NCBI GenBank assembly: GCA_045543655.1
Contig: JAZPXN010000068.1
Coordinates: forward strand, 1-64,000
Direction of reading: 5' to 3'
Source of the DNA: RGIG995 sp045543655
GTDB lineage: Bacteria > Bacillota > Clostridia > Oscillospirales > UBA644
DNA length: 64,000 nt
Below the pieces are notes generated by a model that was not told the origin of the DNA, searched no databases, and saw only the letters and a program-made list of their open reading frames with translations. Below, one piece after another: positions 16,134 through 24,759 of this stretch. The translations under genes were made by a program, and so were the position numbers. Position 1 is the stretch's first letter. Every line of letters begins with the position of its first letter.

Positions 16134-17384
16134 ATGTACGAAAAATATCTTCCAAGCATTCGTTTCGTTTACGACAGAGACCGGGAAGTTGCAGAGGCAA
16201 TGGCCATGGAATTGCAACGGCAACGGGATAATATCGAGTTGATCGCCTCGGAAAATTACGTTTCCCCTGCCGTTATGGCGGCAATGGGATCGGTTTTGAC
16301 CAACAAATATGCGGAAGGGTATCCGGATCACCGCTATTACGGGGGATGCCAACACGTTGACGTCGTGGAAAATATTGCCAGAGAACGGGCAAAAGAGCTG
16401 TTTGGCGCAGATCACGCCAACGTTCAGCCCCATTCCGGCGCCCAGGCCAACATGGCGGCGTATGCGGCAATTCTCCAACCCGGAGATACGGTTATGGGAA
16501 TGTCCCTTGCAGAGGGCGGCCACCTGACCCACGGGTCTCCCGTAAACGCTTCCGGAAAGCTTTATAACTTCGTACCCTACGGAGTTAACCCCGACGGATA
16601 TATAGATTATGAAAATATGCTTGCAATCGCAAGGGACTGCAAGCCGAAGCTGATCGTGGCCGGGGCGTCTGCCTATCCCCGGGCGATTGATTTTGAAAAG
16701 ATCTCCGCCATTGCAAAAGAAGTCGGAGCATACTTTATGGTTGATATGGCCCATATTGCCGGCCTCGTGGCGGCGGGACTTCATCAAAACCCCGTCCCTT
16801 ACGCAGACATCGTAACGACCACCACGCATAAAACCCTGCGCGGCCCCAGAGGCGGCTTGATCCTCTGCAAGGAGGAACTGGCAAAAGCCGTAGACAAAGC
16901 CATCTTCCCCGGAAATCAAGGTGGTCCTTTGATGCACGTTATTGCCGCAAAAGCAGTATGCTTCGGTGAAGCGCTGCAGCCGGAATTCAAGGCATACCAG
17001 CAGAAGATCGTCGATAACGCACAAACCCTTTCCCGGGCCCTTCTCGACGAAGGATTGAATCTGGTTTCCGGAGGCACGGACAACCACCTGATGCTCCTCG
17101 ACCTTCGAGGAACCGGCGTTACGGGAAAAGAACTGGAACGTCGCCTGGACGAAGTTCATATTACCCTGAACAAGAACGCAGTTCCCGCTGACCCCGAAAA
17201 GCCCTTCGTCACGAGCGGCGTGCGCATCGGAACTCCCGCCGTCACCACCCGCGGATTCGGCGCAGAGGAAATGCAGAAGATCGCAAGGTTTATCGCCCTC
17301 GCCGTTCGCGATTTTGAATCGAATAAGGAAACGATCCTTTCCGGCGTTGCGGAGATCTGCAGGAATTTCCCCATGTACGAATAA
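16134..17384 (+). CDS. glyA: serine hydroxymethyltransferase
   Basis: 416 residues. PLP-dependent interconversion of serine and glycine with transfer of the hydroxymethyl carbon to tetrahydrofolate. PLP lysine is K233 in TTTTHKTLRGPRGG; other landmarks are ASENYVSP, KYAEGYP and ANVQPHSGAQAN. ATG at 16134 follows TAAGGAG; longer upstream reading overlaps the DUF1846 gene and is not needed. The gene ends at a strong terminator. Confidence 0.97.
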   Translation: MYEKYLPSIRFVYDRDREVAEAMAMELQRQRDNIELIASENYVSPAVMAAMGSVLTNKYAEGYPDHRYYGGCQHVDVVENIARERAKELFGADHANVQPHSGAQANMAAYAAILQPGDTVMGMSLAEGGHLTHGSPVNASGKLYNFVPYGVNPDGYIDYENMLAIARDCKPKLIVAGASAYPRAIDFEKISAIAKEVGAYFMVDMAHIAGLVAAGLHQNPVPYADIVTTTTHKTLRGPRGGLILCKEELAKAVDKAIFPGNQGGPLMHVIAAKAVCFGEALQPEFKAYQQKIVDNAQTLSRALLDEGLNLVSGGTDNHLMLLDLRGTGVTGKELERRLDEVHITLNKNAVPADPEKPFVTSGVRIGTPAVTTRGFGAEEMQKIARFIALAVRDFESNKETILSGVAEICRNFPMYE

Positions 17385-17390
17385 CCGGAC

Positions 17391-17420
17391 AGCTCCGTCC
17401 CGTCCGGGACGGAGCTTTTC
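17391..17420. terminator. bidirectional terminator, glyA / small membrane peptide
   Basis: Perfect 11-bp stem (17391-17401 with 17406-17416, AGCTCCGTCCC) and a GTCC loop, followed by TTTCTT on the plus strand. It also lies 6 nt beyond the stop of the leftward 33-residue gene. Confidence 0.85.
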
Positions 17421-17421
17421 T

Positions 17422-17523
17422 TCAAAGTCCCAGCTCCTCCATCAGCTCCCGCCGAAAATCTTCGGTGCTGTCCCAAAGAATGCTGAGAAATACGATTGCG
17501 GATACGATTACGAATACGGTCAT
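17422..17523 (-). CDS. 33-residue single-pass membrane peptide, unknown
   Basis: Starts MTVFVIVSAIVFLSILW (one hydrophobic helix), then a charged tail DSTEDFRRELMEELGL. No family is recognised. An AGGGAG ribosome site lies 8-13 nt before the ATG, a TATAAT -10 box at 17559-17564 on the same strand, and a perfect terminator hairpin follows the stop. Together these make a complete small gene. An inverted repeat TGTCC-N8-GGACA (17575-17592) lies where an operator could act. The short helix and acidic amphipathic tail resemble small regulatory membrane peptides, but no role is assigned. Confidence 0.6.
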   Translation of the reverse strand: MTVFVIVSAIVFLSILWDSTEDFRRELMEELGL

Positions 17524-17662
17524 ACTGAAAACTCCCTTTCGTTTTTCTTTACGCATTCATTATACCACGCGTTATGTCCTATAAAAAGGACAATTTTGGC
17601 CTCTCGCCCAACTAGTATCGGGAAAGATTAAAAACAGACCATATTTTCCATGAATCAGCCTA

Positions 17663-17691
17663 TTGATTTTACATTTTTTTTGTGCTAAAAT
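17663..17691 (+). promoter_or_regulatory. promoter of the glycosyl hydrolase gene
   Basis: TTGATT (17663-17668), 17-bp spacer, TAAAAT (17686-17691). Confidence 0.7.
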
Positions 17692-17727
17692 AAATTAAAG
17701 ATAAACGTTAAGATCGGAGGTATTCTT

Positions 17728-20700
17728 ATGCTGTATAAAAAAAACGGAGGTAAGGAACTTTCTCCCGAATTGTTCCGAAACCCAACCTCGGAATATCGTG
17801 GCACCCCCTTCTGGGCGTGGAACGGAGATCTGAAGCAAGAAGAACTGGAATGGCAAATCGACGTTTTCAAGAAGATGGGGCTGGGCGGATTCCATATGCA
17901 CGTGCGCACCGGCCTTGAAAACACCTATCTTGGTGATGATTTCAAGAAAATGGTTCAAGCCTGCACCGCAAAAGCAAAGAAAGAGAAAATGCTTTCCTGG
18001 CTTTACGACGAGGACCGCTGGCCCTCCGGTGCCGCCGGGGGCCTGATCACGAAGGATCCCGCAAACCGCAGACGTCACGCCCTCTTCACCGCAGTCCCTT
18101 ACGGGGAAAACGAGAACGGTTTTTTCAACGGATCACAGGCCCGTGCGACCCGTCAGGGGAATGGGAAGCTGATTGCAGTATACGATGTCGAACTAACTGA
18201 CGACGGATACCTGAAATCCTACTGCCGGATTGACGATCCTTCCCTTGCAAAACACGACGTACGCTATCTCTACGTAGAAATCGCAAAAAATTCTTCCTGG
18301 TACAACAACCAGGCCTACGTCAATACCCTTGACAAAAAGGCCATGGATAAATTTATCGAAACCACTTATGAATTTTACAAGAATGCCGTGGGAGAAGAAT
18401 TTGACGAGACCGTCCCTGCCATCTTTACCGACGAACCCCAGTTCACCCGGAAAAGCATGCTGACCTACGCAAAGGAAAACGTAGACGTTACTCTGCCCTG
18501 GACCGACGACCTGAACGATACCTTCAAAGCGGCCTACGGAGAAGATCTGATCGACTGTTTCCCCGAGTTGATCTGGGATCTTCCCGACGGAAAGGTATCC
18601 ACGGTCCGATATCATTATCACGATCACGTGGCGGAACGATTTGCCGTCGCCTTTGCCGACAACTGCGGAAAGTGGTGCAAGGAAAACAATCTGAAACTGA
18701 CCGGTCATATGATGGAAGAGCCCACCCTGCTGAAGCAGACCGCCGCTTTGGGGGAAGCCATGCGTTCTTATCGCTCCTTCCAGTTGCCCGGCATCGATAT
18801 GCTGCAGGCCAAATTTGAATATACCACCGCAAAACAGTGCCAGTCTGCCGTTCATCAGTACGGCTACGAGGGCATGATGAGCGAGCTTTACGGCGTTACC
18901 GGTTGGGATTTCGACTTCCGGGGTCATAAACTCCACGGAGACTGGCAGGCAGCCCTTGGGGTCACCATCCGCGTTCCCCACCTTTCCTGGTATACCATGA
19001 AGGGAGAAGCCAAGCGCGACTACCCTGCGTCGATCCACTATCATTCCCCCTGGTATGAAGAATACTCCTACGTGGAGGATCATTTTGCCCGGGTTGCTTC
19101 GGCAATGACCCGCGGGACGCCCGACGTCAAGGTTGCGGTCGTTCACCCGGTAGAAAGCTACTGGCTCCATTGGGGACCGGAAGAACAAACTGCCGCCATC
19201 CGAGAGCAGATGGATCAGAACTTCCTGAACCTCACGAAATGGCTACTTCTTGGTTCTATTGACTTCGACTTTATTTCCGAATCCCTCTTCCCCGATCAGT
19301 GTACCGAATTCGGAGCACCTCTCAAGGTCGGCAAGATGAAATACGACGTTGTGATCGTCCCCGAATGTGAAACCATCCGTTCCACCACCCTGGAACGCCT
19401 CGAAGCGTTCCAAAAGGCCGGCGGCCGCCTGATTTTCCTCGGCAAAAAGCCCTCGCTGGAAAATGCAGTCCCCTCCGACCGACCCGGAAATCTCTTTGAC
19501 GTTTCCGAGAGAATCACCTTCAGCGAGAGCCAAATCCTCGACGCTTTGGAAAACGTAAGAACCGTTTCCATCAAGGGGGAAGACGGAAAAACCACGAAGA
19601 ATCTGCTCCATCAGATCCGCTGGGACGGCGACGGAAAATGGGTCTTCATTGCCCACGGCGTAGAACCTTACTGCAAGGATATCTCCACACCCCAAGGCCT
19701 GCGCATCACCTTTGACGGCGATTGGAACGTAACCCTTTACGATTCCATGACCGGCCGAATCCTGCCGGTAAAATCCGAAGCAAAGAATGGGAAAACCTAT
19801 CTGCGGACCGTGGTTTACGATTACGATTCCCTTCTTTACCGACTGACGCCCGTGGGCGCACCCCTTCCCGATGGCATCGAAACAGAAGCCGCCGTTCCCG
19901 TAATGCAGATCGAAGCCGAATCCGCCAACACAAAGGCGTCGGAGGCCACCGTCATCGAAAACAAGAAAACGAACGTTCTGCCCGTTCCAAACAAAGTAAG
20001 ATACACGCTTTCCGAACCCAACGTCTGCCTCATCGATCAGGCCGAATTTGCCAAGGACGACGAGCCCTACCGCCCCATGGAGGAAATTCTCCGGGCCGAT
20101 AATATCATTCGCAAGGAACTGGGACTGGAGACTCACGGCGGCCAGGTGGCTCAGCCCTGGGTTCTCGAGAAGATCCCCGCAACCCACACCATCCGCCTGC
20201 GTTATACAGTAGAGTGCACCTTCCGCTGCAGAGTTCCTTACCTCGCCCTGGAAGATGCCGACAAAGCGACGATCCTGCTGAACGGCAAAAAGATCCACAT
20301 CACCGACTGCGGATATTACGTGGATAAGGCCATCCGGAAGGTCCTCCTTCCCGCTCTTGCAAAGGGGAAAAACGTCATTGAGGTCATTCTGCCCATCGGA
20401 CCGAATACCAATACGGAATGGATGTATCTTTTGGGGAATTTTGCAGTGCATAACGAGGGCCGCACCAACGTCCTGTCTCCCCTGCCCGAAACGGTGCCTT
20501 TCGATAATATCGTCAATCAAGGATTCCCCTTCTACAGTGGATGCTTTACCTATCACATCCCCGTGGAAACGGATGCCGGAGATCTTACCGTACGGCTGCC
20601 CCGGTTCCGCGCCACGGTCAACCGGATTACTCTGGACGGAAGCTCCGACCTGATTGCCTATCCGCCCTATGCGACCACCCTCCCCGTTTCGGCCGGAAAG

Positions 20701-20880
20701 CACACCCTGGATCTGACCTCGTATATCCCCCGAACCAACGGCTTTGCTCCGTTGCATACGGTGGTAGACGAATATCAGAACCCCAGAATGTGGCGACAGA
20801 TCGGCGACCGGTGGAGCTACAATTACCGTTTCTCCCCCGAAGGTCTCCTCTCCGAACCCGAAATTACCGTCAATAATTGA
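17728..20880 (+). CDS. large glycosyl hydrolase, GH106-like (putative alpha-L-rhamnosidase)
   Basis: 1050 residues without a signal peptide, so intracellular. The N-terminal part (YRGTPFWAWNGDL, GGFHMHVRTGLE, LYDEDRWPSGAAGG) is the conserved TIM-barrel start of the bacterial glycosyl hydrolase family related to GH106. The centre has HMMEEP and a glutamine amidotransferase-like segment near 560-620 (VIVPECETIRS). Beta-sandwich regions follow, including a C-terminal carbohydrate-binding-like domain (~800-1040). Substrates should be oligosaccharides imported from plant pectin or glycans. It is monocistronic with its own promoter (GGAGG at the ATG) and a terminator, and no transporter or sugar regulator is adjacent. 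The family is fairly sure; rhamnose specificity is not. Confidence 0.7.
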   Translation: MLYKKNGGKELSPELFRNPTSEYRGTPFWAWNGDLKQEELEWQIDVFKKMGLGGFHMHVRTGLENTYLGDDFKKMVQACTAKAKKEKMLSWLYDEDRWPSGAAGGLITKDPANRRRHALFTAVPYGENENGFFNGSQARATRQGNGKLIAVYDVELTDDGYLKSYCRIDDPSLAKHDVRYLYVEIAKNSSWYNNQAYVNTLDKKAMDKFIETTYEFYKNAVGEEFDETVPAIFTDEPQFTRKSMLTYAKENVDVTLPWTDDLNDTFKAAYGEDLIDCFPELIWDLPDGKVSTVRYHYHDHVAERFAVAFADNCGKWCKENNLKLTGHMMEEPTLLKQTAALGEAMRSYRSFQLPGIDMLQAKFEYTTAKQCQSAVHQYGYEGMMSELYGVTGWDFDFRGHKLHGDWQAALGVTIRVPHLSWYTMKGEAKRDYPASIHYHSPWYEEYSYVEDHFARVASAMTRGTPDVKVAVVHPVESYWLHWGPEEQTAAIREQMDQNFLNLTKWLLLGSIDFDFISESLFPDQCTEFGAPLKVGKMKYDVVIVPECETIRSTTLERLEAFQKAGGRLIFLGKKPSLENAVPSDRPGNLFDVSERITFSESQILDALENVRTVSIKGEDGKTTKNLLHQIRWDGDGKWVFIAHGVEPYCKDISTPQGLRITFDGDWNVTLYDSMTGRILPVKSEAKNGKTYLRTVVYDYDSLLYRLTPVGAPLPDGIETEAAVPVMQIEAESANTKASEATVIENKKTNVLPVPNKVRYTLSEPNVCLIDQAEFAKDDEPYRPMEEILRADNIIRKELGLETHGGQVAQPWVLEKIPATHTIRLRYTVECTFRCRVPYLALEDADKATILLNGKKIHITDCGYYVDKAIRKVLLPALAKGKNVIEVILPIGPNTNTEWMYLLGNFAVHNEGRTNVLSPLPETVPFDNIVNQGFPFYSGCFTYHIPVETDAGDLTVRLPRFRATVNRITLDGSSDLIAYPPYATTLPVSAGKHTLDLTSYIPRTNGFAPLHTVVDEYQNPRMWRQIGDRWSYNYRFSPEGLLSEPEITVNN

Positions 20881-20893
20881 CCGAATACAAACC

Positions 20894-20920
20894 GATCCCC
20901 GGACCGTTGGTCCGGGGATC
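20894..20920. terminator. bidirectional terminator, glycosyl hydrolase / patatin
   Basis: Perfect 12-bp stem (20894-20905 with 20909-20920, GATCCCCGGACC) with a 3-nt loop between convergent genes. Confidence 0.8.
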
Positions 20921-20932
20921 GTACTATTTGAT

Positions 20933-21778
20933 TCAATTCTTCAAATATTCCGTTAACTTCGGAAGCAAGCTCTCGGTAAGGGTGCGCCCCTGCTGATAGC
21001 CATCCCGTAGCAGTGCCATATTTTTCTCCGTACGGGAAATGTTCAACGGATCACTAGGTGCGATTACGAAGATCTTTCCCTCGTTTTCCAATCTTTTCAC
21101 CAAGTCAAGGCTCTCGTTATAGACCGCGTGCCGGTTTTTCATATCCTCGACCAGTTTGGGATAATTTCGATATTTCAGCCGAATGAGAGGGATGGTTTTT
21201 TCTTTGGATTTCCGGAATGCACGATGGCGGGTCAGTACCACGATCACTTTATCAAAACCCATCTCCAGGGCCTTCTTCACGGGGATGGGATCGGAAACGC
21301 CACCGTCCAGATATTTCTGCCCCCGGAGATCCACCATACGGGCCGCAAGCGGCAAAGAACTGGAAGCGCGAACCCAATCCACGTCACGGAACATATCTTC
21401 GACCCGATGATATTCCGGCGCTCCGGTCTCAACGTTGGTCACGACGGTATATAACTCCGTTTTTCCGGCGAGAAAGGCATCGTTATCAATGGGATACAGC
21501 TCCTCGGGAATCTTGTGATACAGGAAATCCGCACCGAACAGATCTCCCGTCCGGACGAGACTGGATAAGCTGCAATAATCCTTATTGTCCAGATAATCGG
21601 TCATGACGGCAAATCCCCGCCCCTTTTGCTTCGTCAGAAAGCTGCAGGCAAGACAAGCACCGGCCGAAACGCCGATACAGGCGTCCGGTTCAATATTACG
21701 TTCCAGAAATACGTCCAGAACACCGGCAGTAAATACGCCACGCATGGCACCGCCTTCCAGAACGATACACGTCTTCAT
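20933..21778 (-). CDS. patatin-like phospholipase family protein
   Basis: About 281 residues. The catalytic serine lies in GVSAG, the oxyanion glycine motif is EGGAMRG at the N-terminus, and the dyad aspartate is in LDGGVSDPIP. This matches the bacterial RssA/YjjU-like patatins, which hydrolyse acyl esters of lipids. It is the last gene of the uvrB operon, 6-12 nt after nfnB. An ATG at 21784 is only 2 nt from AAGGAG; the ATG at 21778 is better spaced. Confidence 0.88.
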   Translation of the reverse strand: MKTCIVLEGGAMRGVFTAGVLDVFLERNIEPDACIGVSAGACLACSFLTKQKGRGFAVMTDYLDNKDYCSLSSLVRTGDLFGADFLYHKIPEELYPIDNDAFLAGKTELYTVVTNVETGAPEYHRVEDMFRDVDWVRASSSLPLAARMVDLRGQKYLDGGVSDPIPVKKALEMGFDKVIVVLTRHRAFRKSKEKTIPLIRLKYRNYPKLVEDMKNRHAVYNESLDLVKRLENEGKIFVIAPSDPLNISRTEKNMALLRDGYQQGRTLTESLLPKLTEYLKN

Positions 21779-21790
21779 AGGCATTGCTCC

Positions 21791-23206
21791 TTACCGACTC
21801 TCCGAAAGAGCTCGGTCAATGGCGCTTGCTGCGGTCTTTCCGGCGCCCATGGCAAGTATAACCGTTGCCGCCCCGGTCACTGCATCCCCACCGGCGTAGA
21901 TTCCGGAGCGGGAGGTCAAGCCGTCTTCATTAACGATAATACCGCCCTTACGGTTCACCTCAAGCCCGTCGGTCGTGGATTTGATCAAGGGATTGGGGCT
22001 GGTACCAATGGACATGATCACGCAGTCCACCTCCAGATCAAAATCAGAGCCGGGAACCTCCACCGGGCTACGGCGACCGGTAGCATCCGGTTCCCCTAAT
22101 TCCATACGCACGCAACGGATGGCGGTTACGGTGCCGTTTCTGGGATCCCGTTTCTCCTCGGCATTATGATATCCGAGAATCTCCTTGGGATTGCACAGAA
22201 GCCGAAATTCGATCCCCTCTTCCATAGCGTGCTCCACTTCTTCTTTCCGGGCGGGCAATTCGTCCATACTGCGGCGATAAACGATATAGACCTTCTCGGC
22301 CCCCAGACGCAGAGCGGTACGGGCAGCATCCATAGCGACGTTTCCGCCACCCACCACGGCAACGCGCTTTGCCCGCTGAATGGGGGTTGAAGCATCCGCA
22401 CGGTAAGCCTTCATAAGATTGCTGCGGGTCAAAAATTCATTGGCCGAATAAACCCCCTTCAAGGATTCTCCGGGAATTCCCATAAAGCGGGGCAGCCCGG
22501 CGCCGCTTCCGATAAAAACGGCTTCAAATCCAGCCTCAAACAGCTCGTCCACCGTAAGGGTCTTGCCGATTACGATATTGGTCTCGATCTTAACGCCGAG
22601 GCCCTTTAACGTCTCCACTTCCTTACGCACGATCTCTTTTGGAAGGCGGAATTCGGGAATTCCGTAAACCAAAACGCCACCGGCAACATGGAGCGCTTCG
22701 TAAACCGTTACGTCATACCCCTTTTTGGCCAGATCTCCGGCGCAGGTGAGGCCGGAAGGCCCGGAGCCCACGACGGCAACCCTATGACCGTTAGAAGGAG
22801 CCGGAGCCACGGCGTTTCCGGAATGATCGTTATGCCAATCTGCGACGAATCGCTCCAAACGCCCGATCCCCACGGGCTCCCCTTTTATGCCGCGAACACA
22901 TTTGCTTTCGCACTGACTTTCCTGGGGACAGACCCGACCGCAGACGGCAGGCAGACTGGAGGATCGAGAAATGATCTGATAGGCTCCTTCGAAATCCCCT
23001 TCCCGGACCTTTGCAATAAAAGCGGGAATATGAATATTTACGGGACAACCGGCCACGCAGGGCATATGCTTGCACTCCAAACAACGGGAGGCCTCCGCCA
23101 AAGCGAGAGGCTCGGTGTACCCAAGGGCAACTTCATCAAAATTTCGGGCGCGAACCGCGGGGTCCTGGGTAGGCATAGGATTCTTTTTCGGATCCATATT
23201 CGCCAT
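21791..23206 (-). CDS. nfnB: NADPH-dependent glutamate synthase small-chain-like / NfnB flavoprotein
   Basis: 471 residues. N-terminal cysteine motifs (CLECKHMPCVAGCP, CGRVCPQESQCESKC) bind two [4Fe-4S] clusters; FAD motif VVGSGPSGLTCA and NADPH motif VVGGGNVAMDAA follow. Alone it would be called GltA/GltD. Immediately upstream (1 nt) is NfnA, and no glutamate synthase large subunit is present, so the pair is best read as NfnAB. That complex reversibly bifurcates electrons between NADH, reduced ferredoxin and NADPH and supplies NADPH in anaerobes. Cytoplasmic. Confidence 0.88.
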   Translation of the reverse strand: MANMDPKKNPMPTQDPAVRARNFDEVALGYTEPLALAEASRCLECKHMPCVAGCPVNIHIPAFIAKVREGDFEGAYQIISRSSSLPAVCGRVCPQESQCESKCVRGIKGEPVGIGRLERFVADWHNDHSGNAVAPAPSNGHRVAVVGSGPSGLTCAGDLAKKGYDVTVYEALHVAGGVLVYGIPEFRLPKEIVRKEVETLKGLGVKIETNIVIGKTLTVDELFEAGFEAVFIGSGAGLPRFMGIPGESLKGVYSANEFLTRSNLMKAYRADASTPIQRAKRVAVVGGGNVAMDAARTALRLGAEKVYIVYRRSMDELPARKEEVEHAMEEGIEFRLLCNPKEILGYHNAEEKRDPRNGTVTAIRCVRMELGEPDATGRRSPVEVPGSDFDLEVDCVIMSIGTSPNPLIKSTTDGLEVNRKGGIIVNEDGLTSRSGIYAGGDAVTGAATVILAMGAGKTAASAIDRALSESR

Positions 23207-23207
23207 C

Positions 23208-24053
23208 TTATTCGTCCCCCTTCTTCAAAAGATTGCAATGGGCGTCGTAAGCGTGGCGCTCGAAGTCACGGTACATAGTAGCTCTTTCCATAGCTTCGTC
23301 AAAGTCTACTTCAAATCCGTTGAAGTCCGGACCGTCCACACAGGCAAATTTCACCTTCCCACCCACCGTCAGCCGGCATCCGCCGCACATACCGGTACCG
23401 TCAATCATGATGGGATTCATGGAAACGGTAGTTTTGATCCCGTAGGGACGGGTGGTCAGGGTGACGAATTTCATCATCACGAGAGGGCCGATCGCGATCA
23501 CTTCGTCATACGCCTCTCCGGCCTGCAACGCTTCCTTTAAAGGATCGGTGACCAGGCCCCTTTCCCCGGCGGAACCGTCGTCGGTCATCAGGATCAGACG
23601 AGAAGACACCCTGGCAAACTCGTCTTCCAGAATGACGAGATCGCGATTGCGGAAACCGATAATAGAATGGACTTCACAGCCCATTTCATGTAATTTCTGT
23701 GCCACGGGCAACGCGATCGCGCAACCGACACCGCCACCGACGATGCAGACTTTTTTCCGACCTTCCGTCTCCGTGGCGTTACCGAGGGGACCAACGAAAT
23801 CCGAAACCGTCTCCCCTTCTTCCTTTCGGTTCAAGGCGCCCGTGGTGGCACCCACGATCTGAAAGATAATCCGCACCGTACCTTCCTCCCGGTCATAGCC
23901 GGCCACGGTCAGAGGAATCCGTTCGCCCTCTTCATCCACGCGAAGGATAATAAATTGGCCGGGCTGGGCCTTTTTTGCAACGAGAGGCGCCTCGATATCC
24001 ATCATGGTAACGGTGGAATTCAAGGCCTTTTTGCGCTTGATAAGATAACTCAT
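23208..24053 (-). CDS. nfnA: NfnA / sulfide dehydrogenase-like FAD-NAD subunit
   Basis: 281 residues of the dihydroorotate dehydrogenase electron-transfer (PyrK-like) family: a flavin domain (~1-100), an NAD domain with GGGVGCAIALP near 106-116, and a C-terminal [2Fe-2S] cysteine motif around CGGCRLTVGGKVKFAC. NfnA carries the FAD and NADH site of the bifurcating transhydrogenase. Length and pairing with NfnB are standard. It starts 10 nt after the trmO gene. Confidence 0.88.
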   Translation of the reverse strand: MSYLIKRKKALNSTVTMMDIEAPLVAKKAQPGQFIILRVDEEGERIPLTVAGYDREEGTVRIIFQIVGATTGALNRKEEGETVSDFVGPLGNATETEGRKKVCIVGGGVGCAIALPVAQKLHEMGCEVHSIIGFRNRDLVILEDEFARVSSRLILMTDDGSAGERGLVTDPLKEALQAGEAYDEVIAIGPLVMMKFVTLTTRPYGIKTTVSMNPIMIDGTGMCGGCRLTVGGKVKFACVDGPDFNGFEVDFDEAMERATMYRDFERHAYDAHCNLLKKGDE

Positions 24054-24063
24054 AAATACACCT

Positions 24064-24759
24064 TTAATGCTCGATCTTTTTCAGATCGCAAAGAATTAAC
24101 CGTTTCTCCTCCACCCGGAAGGAAATATGATAACCGCCACATTCAAAAGAATAAAGCCGTTCCGGATCCCTCTGATACGCCGGTCTGGGATCTTCGGCAA
24201 GAACGCCCCGGATCAGCCGGACATCGGGATCTGGGATTTCCTTGAAATAACCTTGAGGATCCAAAACCTCCAAGGCATACTCTGCCACCGGCCCGGCAAA
24301 GCCGCCCTTTGCATGGGGAATGAGATCCGCCGTGGGCAGATAGGGTTTGATATCGTAAATAGGCGTTCCGTCCATCAAATCGCCTCCGCAGACCTCAAGA
24401 ACGGGTCCCTCGGGGGACGAGAGAACGATATTTTTGATCTCTACGCAGGACAAACCGATTGCATTGGGCCGATAGGGCGAACGGGTCGCAAATACGCCCA
24501 TTCGCCGGTTTCCACCCAACCGCGGGGGGCGGACCGTGGGAGACCATCCGTTGCTTTCCGCTTCGGAGAACTGCCATATGATCCAAAGATGAGAAAACCC
24601 TTCCAATCCGCGAAGAGCGTCGGGGTTACGGTATTCCGGCTCAAAAACGATCCGGGAAACCGCCTCGGGAACTCTTCCACTCTGCCGTGGAATGCCGAAT
24701 TTCCCTGGATAGGGGCTTTTCATCCGGGCGATCACCTTCAGCGTCATTTCCCCATTCAT
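24064..24759 (-). CDS. trmO: tRNA (N6-threonylcarbamoyladenosine37-N6)-methyltransferase TrmO
   Basis: 231 residues. Signature pieces are FGIPRQSGRVP, LEGFSHLWIIWQF, RRMGVFATRSPYRPNAIGLS and the DGTPIYDIKPYLP block near the centre, all typical of the TsaA/TrmO beta-barrel that binds SAM. It methylates t6A37 of certain ANN-decoding tRNAs. The ATG at 24759 overlaps the uvrA stop by ATGA; a second ATG lies 12 nt later. It may simply share transcription with the repair genes. Confidence 0.92.
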   Translation of the reverse strand: MNGEMTLKVIARMKSPYPGKFGIPRQSGRVPEAVSRIVFEPEYRNPDALRGLEGFSHLWIIWQFSEAESNGWSPTVRPPRLGGNRRMGVFATRSPYRPNAIGLSCVEIKNIVLSSPEGPVLEVCGGDLMDGTPIYDIKPYLPTADLIPHAKGGFAGPVAEYALEVLDPQGYFKEIPDPDVRLIRGVLAEDPRPAYQRDPERLYSFECGGYHISFRVEEKRLILCDLKKIEH

